Assembly: GCF_001648595.1 (NCBI RefSeq)
Contig: NZ_LBAW01000003.1
Location: forward strand, 62,001-126,000
Origin: Legionella bozemanae
GTDB taxonomy: Bacteria > Pseudomonadota > Gammaproteobacteria > Legionellales > Legionellaceae
Reading direction: 5' to 3'
Length of the DNA stretch: 64,000 nucleotides
The position numbers and the translations under genes are program-made. Below are positions 45,657 through 54,800 of this stretch, in pieces; positions within the stretch are counted from its first letter, which is position 1; every line of letters starts with the position of its first letter. The notes under the pieces were generated by a model. It was given only the letters and a program-made list of their open reading frames with translations. It did not search any database and was not told the origin of the DNA.

Positions 45657-47816
45657 ATGAATTCAGAAGCAAATAATGTGTTTCGAATACTTCCTAAGGC
45701 TTTTTTACTATTCATTATTTTGACTCTCACCCTGTCAACACTGGGTATTTTGTTGGGTTTTAAGCTAGGTTTTAGTTCTTTTTATCAAGATGTTAGCATT
45801 TACCATGCCTTATTTTATTGGTCATTAGGAGTCATTGCTTTAGTTCTTGTTTTACTTGGCTTTTCTTACTACAAACTCACTAAAGATAAAATCGCTTTTT
45901 GTATTAGTGTTTCCTATTTAATTGGAGTTGTTTTTTATTTTACGGCTTGCTTAGTAAATAATTGGTTTACTCCTTTGAATTATAACTTGAAAAATTTTCA
46001 TGGGTTTGTTTGGTTAGGATCAAATACATTCATAAGCTTTTTATTAGTAGTGACTCTTGGCATGTGTTTAATAAAATCGTTAACGCGTAATTACTTTATT
46101 TTTAGTGTTCTTTTAATATTAAGTTGCATCATTTTTGGCACAGAAGGTTTTTTAATATCATGGTCTTCATATCCGAATTACATGCCACGATTTTTTTATC
46201 CTAATGAATTTATTACCCATCCATTTGGTTTAATTAACTTGGCATTAAATCTATATTTAGCTTTTATCACTTGTTATCAGCTTGATCCCAAGAAGTGGGG
46301 TGTCTTGCTCAACGCTGTCAAATATAGCGCATTTGCTCAGATTTTAATGTCAATTTATATGGTTTTTGGCTCAAGCAAGCTTCTGGATACCGCTTATTTA
46401 GTTGCATCGTTACTTCAACTTTGCAGTTTTATCATTCCGGTTATTGGCTTAATTCAAAGTTTTCAAGAAAAATTTTTCTTGGCTTTTAAGGCACAGGAGA
46501 ATTTGCAGCAGCAAAAAGATAAATTTGAAAAGTTATCTACTATTGATTCGCTTACCTTGTTAATGAATAAAGCGGCTTTTGAGGCTACCATGGCTGCATT
46601 AATTTCTAATTACCAAAGGTATGGACGTCGATTCACTTTAATATATTTAGACCTAGATAATTTTAAATTTGTTAATGATTCATTAGGTCATGAAGTAGGT
46701 GATAAATTATTGCAAGAAGTAGCTTCTCGATTAAAAAAATCCATCCGTATTGGTGATTATTGTGCCAGGTTGGGTGGAGATGAATTTGCTATTATATTTC
46801 CTGAGTTATTCGAACCTTATAAAATTCAATCCATTGCAGAAAATTTAATAAATGTATTCAATGCTCCTTTTGAAATTCATGAACATATATTGTCCATTAC
46901 CGCAAGTTTTGGAATCGCGATCTATCCTGATTCAGGAGTTACCTATCAAGATATGCTCAAAAATGCAGATACTTCCATGTATGAGGCTAAAAAATCGGGA
47001 AAAAACACCTATGTTTTTTATTCACCAATTTTATCAAAATCGCAATTAGAGGAGTTGGAAATTGGAAAACATTTACGTGATGCCATAAAAAATAATGAAC
47101 TTAGTTTGCATTATTTACCTATTTATTGTTTAACTACTCGAAAATTAATGGGTGCGGAGCTTTTGTTACGATGGAATAGTCAAAATCTTGGTAAGATGGG
47201 GGCCTATGAATTTTTTAGAATTGCGGAAAAAACGGGTTTAATGATTCCAATTGGTGAATGGATACTTGAAACCGCATGCTTTCAAATTAAGCATTGGAAT
47301 GAAAAATACAATAAAAAATTGCAGTTTTTTATCAACATATCCTCTATTGAATTCGCAAATAATAATTTTATTAATCACATTGAAAGCTTAATTTTCAAAT
47401 CAAAAGTGGACAATATCACGCTTGAGCTAACTGAAAAATCACTTTTAGAAAACAGAGTTAAGATTGAAAAAAATCTGCTTACCCTAACCCGATTAGGAGT
47501 AAAGCTGGCTTTAGATAACTTTGGAACAGGTTATTCTTCTTTTATTTTGCTCAAAACATTACCCATTGATACCTTAAAAATCGACAATACCTTTATTAAA
47601 AATGTTGAAAAAAATATCGATTTAACGATTCTCAGAACAATTATTAAGTTGGCTCATCTTTTAAATCTTAAAGTTGTTGCTAAAGGTCTTGAAACTGAGC
47701 AACAGTTGAAAACTCTAATTGAAGAAAAATGTGATTTTGGTCAGGGATATTTATTTTCAAGAGCAGTAAATAAATATGACTTTGAATGTATGGCTTATAA
47801 ATCAACGCTTACTTGA
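45657..47816 (+). CDS. Membrane GGDEF-EAL protein; EAL domain probably inactive
   Basis: A 719-residue cyclic-di-GMP signalling protein. Residues 1-270 hold about eight membrane helices (MASE-like sensor). The GGDEF domain (about 295-455) has an intact active loop (CARLGGDEFAII) and an RxxD inhibition site five residues before it (RIGD). The EAL domain (about 465-715) is degenerate: EAL reads ELL in GAELLLRW, DDFG reads DNFG in LALDNFGTGYSS, and VAEG reads VAKGLET. Other blocks (LELTEKSLLEN, KIDNTFIKN, DFGQGYLFSRA) remain. So diguanylate cyclase activity is likely and phosphodiesterase activity unlikely; the EAL part may sense c-di-GMP. Confidence 0.88.
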   Translation: MNSEANNVFRILPKAFLLFIILTLTLSTLGILLGFKLGFSSFYQDVSIYHALFYWSLGVIALVLVLLGFSYYKLTKDKIAFCISVSYLIGVVFYFTACLVNNWFTPLNYNLKNFHGFVWLGSNTFISFLLVVTLGMCLIKSLTRNYFIFSVLLILSCIIFGTEGFLISWSSYPNYMPRFFYPNEFITHPFGLINLALNLYLAFITCYQLDPKKWGVLLNAVKYSAFAQILMSIYMVFGSSKLLDTAYLVASLLQLCSFIIPVIGLIQSFQEKFFLAFKAQENLQQQKDKFEKLSTIDSLTLLMNKAAFEATMAALISNYQRYGRRFTLIYLDLDNFKFVNDSLGHEVGDKLLQEVASRLKKSIRIGDYCARLGGDEFAIIFPELFEPYKIQSIAENLINVFNAPFEIHEHILSITASFGIAIYPDSGVTYQDMLKNADTSMYEAKKSGKNTYVFYSPILSKSQLEELEIGKHLRDAIKNNELSLHYLPIYCLTTRKLMGAELLLRWNSQNLGKMGAYEFFRIAEKTGLMIPIGEWILETACFQIKHWNEKYNKKLQFFINISSIEFANNNFINHIESLIFKSKVDNITLELTEKSLLENRVKIEKNLLTLTRLGVKLALDNFGTGYSSFILLKTLPIDTLKIDNTFIKNVEKNIDLTILRTIIKLAHLLNLKVVAKGLETEQQLKTLIEEKCDFGQGYLFSRAVNKYDFECMAYKSTLT

Positions 47817-48301
47817 ATGCAGCTGATAAGAGATTTATTTTTCACCACTGTAGAGCAAAGAACAAAAGGTTTGAACAAATGAATCAAAAAGTGCAGGTTC
47901 TCCTGATTTTTTCTATGACTTGATTCTTTTTTAATAATCTCAATTTTATTAATTCGGTATGTTTATTTTGAGTAGTCATAGCGACTGAAAATTAAATTTC
48001 ACGTTTAATCAGATAGATATTTTTCATGGAATGCGGTTATTATGAAAATAAGACACTGCATATAGAAAGTCTAAGGTAATGAAATATGGAAAATTGCAAA
48101 TAGGAGCGCTACGTAATCATTATCAGTCTTCTGGCAAAAAAACTTCAATTAAACGAACTGCCAATAAATTTTCGATAAACTAAATCATTACATTACGAAT
48201 CAGTACTGCTAAGAAAAACATAAATGGTTCACTTAACCTATACGAAATTAAGAGATTAACCCGTAAAGCAATTTACTTTTTCTAAATCTGGAGAAAAATC
48301 A
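47817..48301. other. AT-rich intergenic region
   Basis: Holds the promoter and leader of the GH81 gene (GGAGAAAAATC just before its ATG). A 34-codon basic frame at 48079-48183 (MKYGKLQIGALRNHY) has AAGG only 2 bases ahead of the ATG and is probably not real. No repeat or RNA was recognised. Confidence 0.35.
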
Positions 48302-51300
48302 ATGTCAGAGAAGAACAATAACTCGAACAAACCAAAAAAAATTTTCCCTCTTGCAGCAGTAATTTTTCTTTTAAATAACAATGCAATTCACAGTGCTACA
48401 CAACTTGGTCGAGGAATTTATTACGATGAGCAACACATTGCAAAATTAGCGCAAAAATATCCGGGACGTGTTTCAAAAGACGCTGGCTATCCCCTCATAA
48501 ACAACTATTCAACGCTAAAATCAGTATTTCAAGGGAGCCAGTTTGGTCTGGGTAATAAACCCATAACAACGGGTTTATGGTGGACACCTTTGCTGGCCGT
48601 GGATAAGGCGCCAGGACAAATACAGGATGGTGACTATCTGAATCCCTTATTGTTAATTCCAAACCCGCTTACTGTGCGTTTAACAGAAAGGGGTATTTCT
48701 TTAGGAGTTCCCTTGCAAAACGCTAAAGTTGACAATGTGCATGTTGACCGTGGATATGATAATACGCTCGACGTAACTGTTACCACAGGAGATTTGATGG
48801 GTACGGCACCTTTGGTTGCTGATTATTCTGATTGGATGGTGACGGCAGCGTGGGCCCGTAATAATTCTCCTCTTCTTACTGCCAGTGTGGTAGAAGGTTC
48901 CCCTTTCGTTTTTATTGAAAAGAAAAGCAATCAAACAATTTCTTATCTACAGTTTAATAATTCACAAGATGTAAAACTATTAAGCCAAGAAAAAGGCATC
49001 AGTGTGTTTAAAACAAAAAATGCTTCCGATTCGGGCTATCGCTACTATGCTTATTTCTCTAATCCTGATGCCTCAATTACTCCTTGGAAAACTAATTCTG
49101 GTTCTGTAATCGTCCCAGTCAACCAGGGAGGAAGTGGAAACATTATTCCAAGTACCTCCATTAATACCACGGAAACAAATCGCTATTTTTCGTTGGCTGC
49201 TATTCCTGCTTCTTCTGACTTATCAGCAGTTGCGGTGGCCAATCAATTCAAGCCCTACGCGTATACGTTTATCAAAAATACATCCATCACGTATGAGTAT
49301 GATAAAAATAACGCTGAAGTGATTACGCATTTTAATTTTGACACTCAAACAGTCTATTCGAATGCATCATTGAAGAAACAACCGCTGGTTATGCTTTATC
49401 CTTGGCAAATTAAAAACATGAATAGCACCGAAAAAGCCGGCTGTTTATTCCAAGATGATTGTGCCAGTGACAGTGGAACCATTCAGACATTAAAAGGCAC
49501 TATGCATGCTTATGTGGTTCCTCAAGGAGTAGGCGGAACACCTTCTTTTTCTACTGAAGTAGCCTTTCATGGTGTGTTACCTGCTTTACCTAATCGTCTC
49601 AGCCAGGCTGATTTGGATAAAATGGCAAGTTATTCATTTGCATTACCTCCAGATCCTCATTTAGACGCTAAAAATCCTTGGACTGATACTTACGCAACAG
49701 GAAAATTATTAAGCAGGGAGGCTCAACTCATAAAAATAGCCAATGTTTTAATGGGATCTACCCCCAATCCTCAATATAAAAAAATTCGGGATGACTTATT
49801 AACTAATCTAAAGAAACAGGTTACAAGTTTTCTAACTGGCTTAAATTATACGGACCCTTGCCCCGATGGTGCTTCCGATTGTCCGCGACCTGAAGGAAGC
49901 TGGTTTTATTCGTATAATAGCAAATGGTATACGATGATGGGATTTCCAAGTGGTTTCTTTACAGCAACTACCCTAACGGATCATCCTTTCCACTGGGGTT
50001 ATTTAATTGACAGTGCTGCAACTATTGCGCAATTTGATAAAACATGGGCGCAAGAATATGGGGCTATGATTAACTTGCTCATTCGAGATATTTGCAATTA
50101 CAAATATCAAGAAGAGGGAGGAGAGGCGACCAGATTCCCACATTTTAGAAGTTTTGATCCCTATGCTGGTATCTCCTCTGCTTTAGGCATGCCTTATAGC
50201 TTCGATAATGTGAATGAGGAAGACAGTGCTGAATTTATGAATTTAGCTCAAGCTATTATTCTATGGGGTTTAAATACCGAAGGAGTTACTTTCGATGGAG
50301 ATAATACTTCTTCTCACGCTCTCGTAGAAACAGGTTTGTATCTTTATACTACAGAAGAACAAGGGCTGAATCATTATCATTTTAATCAAAATCCTAATGC
50401 CGGTGTTTTTCCCATGGGATGGTCAAATAGTACGACTGGACAAAACTATTTATTGGTCGGAAATGTTTGGGGAGGTAAGCTTGATAGATCAACTTATTTC
50501 TGTGCGAGTCAACCTTGTTATTATCAAAACCTTGCATCCAATACGTTACCCATAAGTGCGGGATCTTTCTATCTTGGTTATGAGCCAGACTTTGTTACTA
50601 AAGTGTATAACGAGGATGCTAAAAATCCATGTTCCGGCGACGCAGCAAACTCTGCTTATTGCGGCACGCTATTGAAATACTTAGCCTTAGGTGATCCAGT
50701 CAAGGCATCGCAATACTATACCCGTTATTTCGATGAGCAAGCTAAAACGCCGGATCCTGGCGAATCCAAGCCAAGTATTTATTATTGGATTCAAAATTTA
50801 AAAGCGCTAGGATCTTTAAATAAATCGCTTAGGGCAGATACACCTGCTTACGCTGTTTTTGGTACCGGGGATAAAACCTATGTGGCAGCATATAATAATG
50901 AAGCGTCAGCGAAACAAGTTAGTTTTTACCACGAAGGTCATTTAGTTTGTCGCTTGGAGAACATACAACCAGGAGAAATTAAAGGAAGTATTTGTGGCAA
51001 AGAGGATCCTCAACCTCCTGAGACTCAGTTTTCCTATATGATCTACGTTGGTTACCCTTTTAAACCGGTATTAATCAATCATAGTATTACTTGTCCTGAT
51101 CCAGTCACGAAACACCCTGCCTGTTTAGTTAAAAATATCGCGGGGTCTTCTGTGATGACCATTGCTGGTAGTAACAGCAACCTTTGTACTTTAGCAATCA
51201 GTGAGGATGGGGTAGTCACTACAATAAATGACAGATCACAGGGTTGTTACATTAACTCAACCCCTGCAACACCGGATAAAGCTGGGAACATTAATCTTCC

Positions 51301-51313
51301 TGGTGGTTTTTAA
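48302..51313 (+). CDS. Glycoside hydrolase family 81 endo-beta-1,3-glucanase
   Basis: A 1003-residue exported enzyme that cuts beta-1,3-glucan (laminarin, curdlan, fungal or algal wall glucan). After a basic N-terminus a signal segment follows (IFPLAAVIFLLNNNAIHS). Family-81 blocks: GLWWTPLLAVD near the start of the beta-sandwich, DHPFHWGYLIDSAATIAQFD in the catalytic barrel, FRSFDPYAGISSALGM, and NVNEEDSAEFMNLAQAIILWG with the catalytic Glu region at about residue 636. The C-terminal 120 residues form an extra domain with Cys pairs. It precedes a GH16 laminarinase in the same direction, so the two likely serve the same substrate. Export by type II secretion is inferred. Confidence 0.88.
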   Translation: MSEKNNNSNKPKKIFPLAAVIFLLNNNAIHSATQLGRGIYYDEQHIAKLAQKYPGRVSKDAGYPLINNYSTLKSVFQGSQFGLGNKPITTGLWWTPLLAVDKAPGQIQDGDYLNPLLLIPNPLTVRLTERGISLGVPLQNAKVDNVHVDRGYDNTLDVTVTTGDLMGTAPLVADYSDWMVTAAWARNNSPLLTASVVEGSPFVFIEKKSNQTISYLQFNNSQDVKLLSQEKGISVFKTKNASDSGYRYYAYFSNPDASITPWKTNSGSVIVPVNQGGSGNIIPSTSINTTETNRYFSLAAIPASSDLSAVAVANQFKPYAYTFIKNTSITYEYDKNNAEVITHFNFDTQTVYSNASLKKQPLVMLYPWQIKNMNSTEKAGCLFQDDCASDSGTIQTLKGTMHAYVVPQGVGGTPSFSTEVAFHGVLPALPNRLSQADLDKMASYSFALPPDPHLDAKNPWTDTYATGKLLSREAQLIKIANVLMGSTPNPQYKKIRDDLLTNLKKQVTSFLTGLNYTDPCPDGASDCPRPEGSWFYSYNSKWYTMMGFPSGFFTATTLTDHPFHWGYLIDSAATIAQFDKTWAQEYGAMINLLIRDICNYKYQEEGGEATRFPHFRSFDPYAGISSALGMPYSFDNVNEEDSAEFMNLAQAIILWGLNTEGVTFDGDNTSSHALVETGLYLYTTEEQGLNHYHFNQNPNAGVFPMGWSNSTTGQNYLLVGNVWGGKLDRSTYFCASQPCYYQNLASNTLPISAGSFYLGYEPDFVTKVYNEDAKNPCSGDAANSAYCGTLLKYLALGDPVKASQYYTRYFDEQAKTPDPGESKPSIYYWIQNLKALGSLNKSLRADTPAYAVFGTGDKTYVAAYNNEASAKQVSFYHEGHLVCRLENIQPGEIKGSICGKEDPQPPETQFSYMIYVGYPFKPVLINHSITCPDPVTKHPACLVKNIAGSSVMTIAGSNSNLCTLAISEDGVVTTINDRSQGCYINSTPATPDKAGNINLPGGF

Positions 51314-51382
51314 TCGATTGAGATAATGTATTTTTGTAGCTGTCTATAAATTTATCATATATCTCAGATCGAGGTTTTGTCT

Positions 51383-51646
51383 GTGGTTTTTCATCCGTTG
51401 CTCCGTATACAGAAGGGCATCACTAATTTGGGTGTTGCCTTTTTTAGAATACTCAAGCCAGATTTTGAATTATCAAGAAGCGATTTTTGCTTTTCTATAA
51501 TGTTGTTGATTTGTATAGAGAGAAAGTTCGCCTCAAACTTCTTGCAGCTTGTTGGATTAGCTTTAATGAGCTATGATGCATTGTTGGATAATAACCATAT
51601 AGTGGTAAACCAAGATCTAAAAAATAAGGATATCAATGATGAATAG
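51383..51646 (+). CDS. Doubtful small frame between the glucanase genes
   Basis: A GTG (51383) or TTG (51377) start, with GAGG 8 bases before the GTG, opens about 88 codons that overlap the GH16 start by 11 bases. The sequence (LGVAFFRILKPDFELSRSDF) has no recognisable feature and unusual composition. It may only be leader DNA of the GH16 gene. Confidence 0.2.
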   Translation: MVFHPLLRIQKGITNLGVAFFRILKPDFELSRSDFCFSIMLLICIERKFASNFLQLVGLALMSYDALLDNNHIVVNQDLKNKDINDE

Positions 51647-52886
51647 ACCCATACTTCTCATCCTTTTATTCGCTTCTCAATCACTTCACGCAATTACCTG
51701 CTCGTTCGATGCAAACAAACAATGCAACTTAGTTAGAAATATTCTTACTGATAAAAATGAAGAAGGATTAAATTTCTTTTCAGCTACAAATTATGATCAT
51801 CGAAAGTCAGGGGAGATTAACGTTTACGATACAACTTTGGTTACATCATATTGCGATAAAACGAATGAACCTGGCCAACTTAAATTAAGCGCAATTAAGG
51901 TAAACAGTAACTACTGGCTATCTGGTGAAATTATGACGCGTAGAAACCTTGATGCGCCACCTTATAATGCCCCAATGAGTTCCACCGTTTGGGATACGAG
52001 CACATTAAGTCATGGTTATCTCGAAGTGACTGCAAAATTACCAAAGTGTGAAACAAGTGATGACGGCTCCTGCGAAACAAAAACAAATCCTACTAATTAT
52101 AACAGTGGGTTATGGCCTGCTATTTGGCTCCTGCCTACCGATGATAGCCAATGGCCAAATAATGGTGAAATTGACATTATGGAGGCTTATCCCAAAAATA
52201 CGGACTTTAATGTTAGCACTGCGGCCTTACATTTTAACGGTAACGATCCAAGCTGTACGGGCGGAGATTGCAAAGGGCCAGGATATCGATTAGTCACAAA
52301 AACTGATTCTGAAAGATTATATAATAATTTTCATAAATGGGGGTTTGAATGGGAAAAAGACCCACAAAGTACAAAGAATGGATATATTATTACGGGATAT
52401 TTTGATAACAAAAAAATTTGGGGGCCTCTTAAAACAGACAGCTTACCAGCAGATGGAGCAAATGCTTTAAGTAGGGGATTTAATAATCCTGAAGGCGGCT
52501 ATTATTTAATTGTAAACTTAGCAGTCGGTGGCCCCTATGCCGGCGCACCTAATCCGCACATGAAAAGTGCAAGTATGTTAGTGCAGAGCATCAAAAGTTA
52601 TAAAGTAATAAATCCCACGGCATGTAAAGCACCCATTAATATTTTATCCAGTTATACACAGGATAAGAAAAGCATTACTTTAAAGTGGGAAAAACCAGAA
52701 GGTGGTTTGCCAATTGATGAATATCAAGTAAGAAATTGGGTTCAACAAATTCTTTGGAAGGGTGAAAAACTAACCTGGACGGAAACTACCTTGCCCGGTA
52801 AATCAGGAAAATACACCTATTACTTAAATTCACAATGTGGCGATAAAATCTCAGACTTGGTGAAACATGAGGTTATCATTCCTTAG
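51636..52886 (+). CDS. Glycoside hydrolase family 16 laminarinase-type enzyme with FnIII tail
   Basis: A 416-residue secreted endoglucanase-type protein. Signal peptide: residues 1-19 (LLILLFASQSLHA). The GH16 fold is shown by NSGLWPAIWLLPTDDSQWPN and the catalytic motif ExDxxE, GEIDIMEAY (E178, D180, E183). A cysteine-bounded insertion (CETSDDGSCETKT) is present. From about residue 330 an FnIII-like domain follows (ITLKWEKPEGGLPIDEYQV). It should cleave beta-1,3 or mixed beta-1,3-1,4 glucans. AAGGA precedes the ATG-ATG start. Together with GH81 it makes a beta-glucan degradation pair, perhaps aimed at algal or fungal material or amoebal cyst walls. Confidence 0.9.
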   Translation: MMNRPILLILLFASQSLHAITCSFDANKQCNLVRNILTDKNEEGLNFFSATNYDHRKSGEINVYDTTLVTSYCDKTNEPGQLKLSAIKVNSNYWLSGEIMTRRNLDAPPYNAPMSSTVWDTSTLSHGYLEVTAKLPKCETSDDGSCETKTNPTNYNSGLWPAIWLLPTDDSQWPNNGEIDIMEAYPKNTDFNVSTAALHFNGNDPSCTGGDCKGPGYRLVTKTDSERLYNNFHKWGFEWEKDPQSTKNGYIITGYFDNKKIWGPLKTDSLPADGANALSRGFNNPEGGYYLIVNLAVGGPYAGAPNPHMKSASMLVQSIKSYKVINPTACKAPINILSSYTQDKKSITLKWEKPEGGLPIDEYQVRNWVQQILWKGEKLTWTETTLPGKSGKYTYYLNSQCGDKISDLVKHEVIIP

Positions 52887-52893
52887 CGTCTAA

Positions 52894-52927
52894 TGTCGCT
52901 AAATGTCCTTCATTTTAGCGACATTTT
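52894..52927 (+). terminator. Terminator after the GH16 gene
   Basis: TGTCGCTAAA (52894-52903) pairs with TTTAGCGACA (52914-52923), a perfect 10-bp stem with a 10-base loop, followed by TTTT. It starts eight bases after the stop codon. Confidence 0.8.
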
Positions 52928-53052
52928 GGGAGTACTCAAGATAATCTCTTCTCTTTTCAACCACAAATTTGGAGTGAAGAGGGTAGCTGGAGCACTCTTG
53001 CTGAAACGTACCCCCATGAAAACGGGTGCATTCTGCCAATTTTACCCCAGAG

Positions 53053-53832
53053 TTATTGGCTAAATCCGAAGCTACTGCTTGAAGTCGTTTCTTTAAGATC
53101 AGCGGCCAAGTGTTGTTTGTTATAAGCTTCAATAATTAGCTTGGCACATTGACGTAAATTATCATTTTCAGCTGAACCAGTAAAAAATACGAAAGCACCA
53201 CCAAATTGACTACTAGGAATACTGCGGGTCATCATCATTCCTGCTGCGGCAGAGCTGCAACGTTTACTAACATCGGCGCCATGCTCTAATAGTAGTTGGA
53301 TAACTGAGGGATGTTGTCTTTGAAGTGCTAGCTCAATAGGAGAAATACCATCCTCATTAGTCACTGAAATTGTACTCGCGTCTGTCATAACAATTAAGCG
53401 TACGATATCTAAAAGTTTTTCAGTCGGTGCATTACCTATGGCACGAAATAATGGAGTTTCTCCATATTTGTCTTTTTCTGCAAGTTTGATGCCTTCACAA
53501 CGCACTAATTTCTTCAATACTTCATGATGTCCTTTAGCTGCTGCAATATGTGCGGCAGTCAAATTTTCAGATACTTTGATATTAGGGTTTACCTTTTTTT
53601 CGAATAGCAAATAATCTACTGTTTTAACATAGTTATTTGCAGCTGCAAGGTAGAGAATTGTGTTGAATTCTCCATCTGGCACATCGAAATTAATTTCATC
53701 TGGTAGAGATTTTAGGCTTTTTAATAGTTCTGCATCTGATTTAAATATTAACCCTCTTGATGTGGGCTTGGTAATAACCTCTAAATGTTTCGGATTTGAA
53801 CTAGGACTAAATTTCATAAAATAATTCCCCAT
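53053..53832 (-). CDS. Ankyrin-repeat protein
   Basis: A 259-residue protein with about four ankyrin repeats between residues 50 and 190: NTILYLAAANNYVKTVDYLL, TAAHIAAAKGHHEVLKKLV, ETPLFRAIGNAP and SPIELALQRQHPSVIQLLLE followed by HGADVS. The C-terminal region (about 195-259) is not repetitive and contains FFTGSAENDNLRQ and a Ser-rich end (TTSSSSFGFSQ). No signal peptide. Eukaryotic-like ankyrin proteins are frequent Dot/Icm substrates in Legionella; export is inferred. An internal start at 53817 (MKFSPSS) with GGGGA upstream is as likely as the first ATG. Confidence 0.85.
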   Translation of the reverse strand: MGNYFMKFSPSSNPKHLEVITKPTSRGLIFKSDAELLKSLKSLPDEINFDVPDGEFNTILYLAAANNYVKTVDYLLFEKKVNPNIKVSENLTAAHIAAAKGHHEVLKKLVRCEGIKLAEKDKYGETPLFRAIGNAPTEKLLDIVRLIVMTDASTISVTNEDGISPIELALQRQHPSVIQLLLEHGADVSKRCSSAAAGMMMTRSIPSSQFGGAFVFFTGSAENDNLRQCAKLIIEAYNKQHLAADLKETTSSSSFGFSQ

Positions 53833-54216
53833 ACTAAAATATACACACTAATATACAAAAATATGAGTAAGATACAAGCCTTGTTGTTTGCAACCAGCAG
53901 GATAGCAAGCGTGCGTATCAGGTTGGGCCATTCAGCAAATAGCTTAATCAAGGAATGTGTAGCATAGGATTAATAAGCTGCTGAATTTGGAATTATAATT
54001 AACTATAAAATAAATTAAGAAAAACAGATAATCGGCGATACATTTCGTCCATATAGATCAATATATAATATTGGACATAATTGCCGGTATGATGCAATTA
54101 TCAATTTTTATCGGAATAACATCTAAATGCCCCCGGCGCCTTTTACAGGAAACCTTCATTTACAGCATGATGATTAAATGTTAATTTTTAAAATCCAAAC
54201 TATTGAGGGATCCAAT
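53833..54216. other. Intergenic region
   Basis: Promoters of the ankyrin gene (-) and the PepSY gene (+). A short patch at about 53880-53925 repeats the TTGCAACCAGCAGG-type sequence also seen at 1421-1443 and 1938-1957. No gene was found. Confidence 0.35.
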
Positions 54217-54468
54217 ATGAAAATGAAAACAATTGTTCTATCATCACTAGCTTTAGTATGTTCCGTTGCTTTTGCAGACTCGACCCAACCAAAGGTAAGT
54301 ATTCAACAAGCACTTTCTACCGCTGAGCAAGCAGGATATACCAATATCCGAAAGATTGAATTTGAACATGGTCAATGGGAAGTTAAAGGACGAGATGCCC
54401 AAGGTAAAAAATTTGAGATAAAAATCGATGCAACAACCGGTACGCTTTCTAAAGAAGATAATGATTAA
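54217..54468 (+). CDS. Periplasmic PepSY-domain protein
   Basis: An 83-residue exported protein. Start at 54217 is chosen because GAGGG lies about 8 bases upstream and the signal peptide begins there (MKMKTIVLSSLALVCSVAFA). The mature part is a single PepSY domain: VSIQQALSTAEQAGYTNIRK, EFEHGQWEVKGRDAQGKKFE and IKIDATTGTLSKEDND. Such single-domain proteins are small periplasmic proteins that may inhibit proteases or bind metal or peptides. A hairpin terminator follows. Confidence 0.85.
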   Translation: MKMKTIVLSSLALVCSVAFADSTQPKVSIQQALSTAEQAGYTNIRKIEFEHGQWEVKGRDAQGKKFEIKIDATTGTLSKEDND

Positions 54469-54493
54469 TTAACGGCTAATACTGAATAAGCTA

Positions 54494-54518
54494 CTCGCAT
54501 CAGGTCTAATGATGCGAG
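54494..54518 (+). terminator. Hairpin terminator after the PepSY gene
   Basis: CTCGCATCA (54494-54502) pairs with TGATGCGAG (54510-54518) in a perfect 9-bp stem, 26 bases past the stop codon. A T-run appears only some 15 bases later. Confidence 0.6.
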
Positions 54519-54800
54519 GCTTATATATGGGATTGTTTTTTATCATTGCAAATATTCTAAGAACAGCAACAACTATTATTTCAATGCCGCCGCATATCCA
54601 GCCAAACTGGCAATAAAACAAAAAAATTTATATTGTAATTTTTTATTTTTAAATCAGTCAATTTATTCTTTTATTGATTTCTCTCGTGAGGGCTTCAAAC
54701 CTTTTATTCGCCTGAAAGTCAGGTTTTCTCTCGCCTTTGGATGACTATAAGAAATACTTTACCCCTTAAAATAGCACCCCCTCAAAATTAGAGTTTCTCG

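Noticed and set aside
52899-53132. 77-codon minus-strand frame downstream of the ankyrin gene
   Set aside because: It overlaps the ankyrin 3' end and the GH16 terminator, has no ribosome site and no recognisable content.
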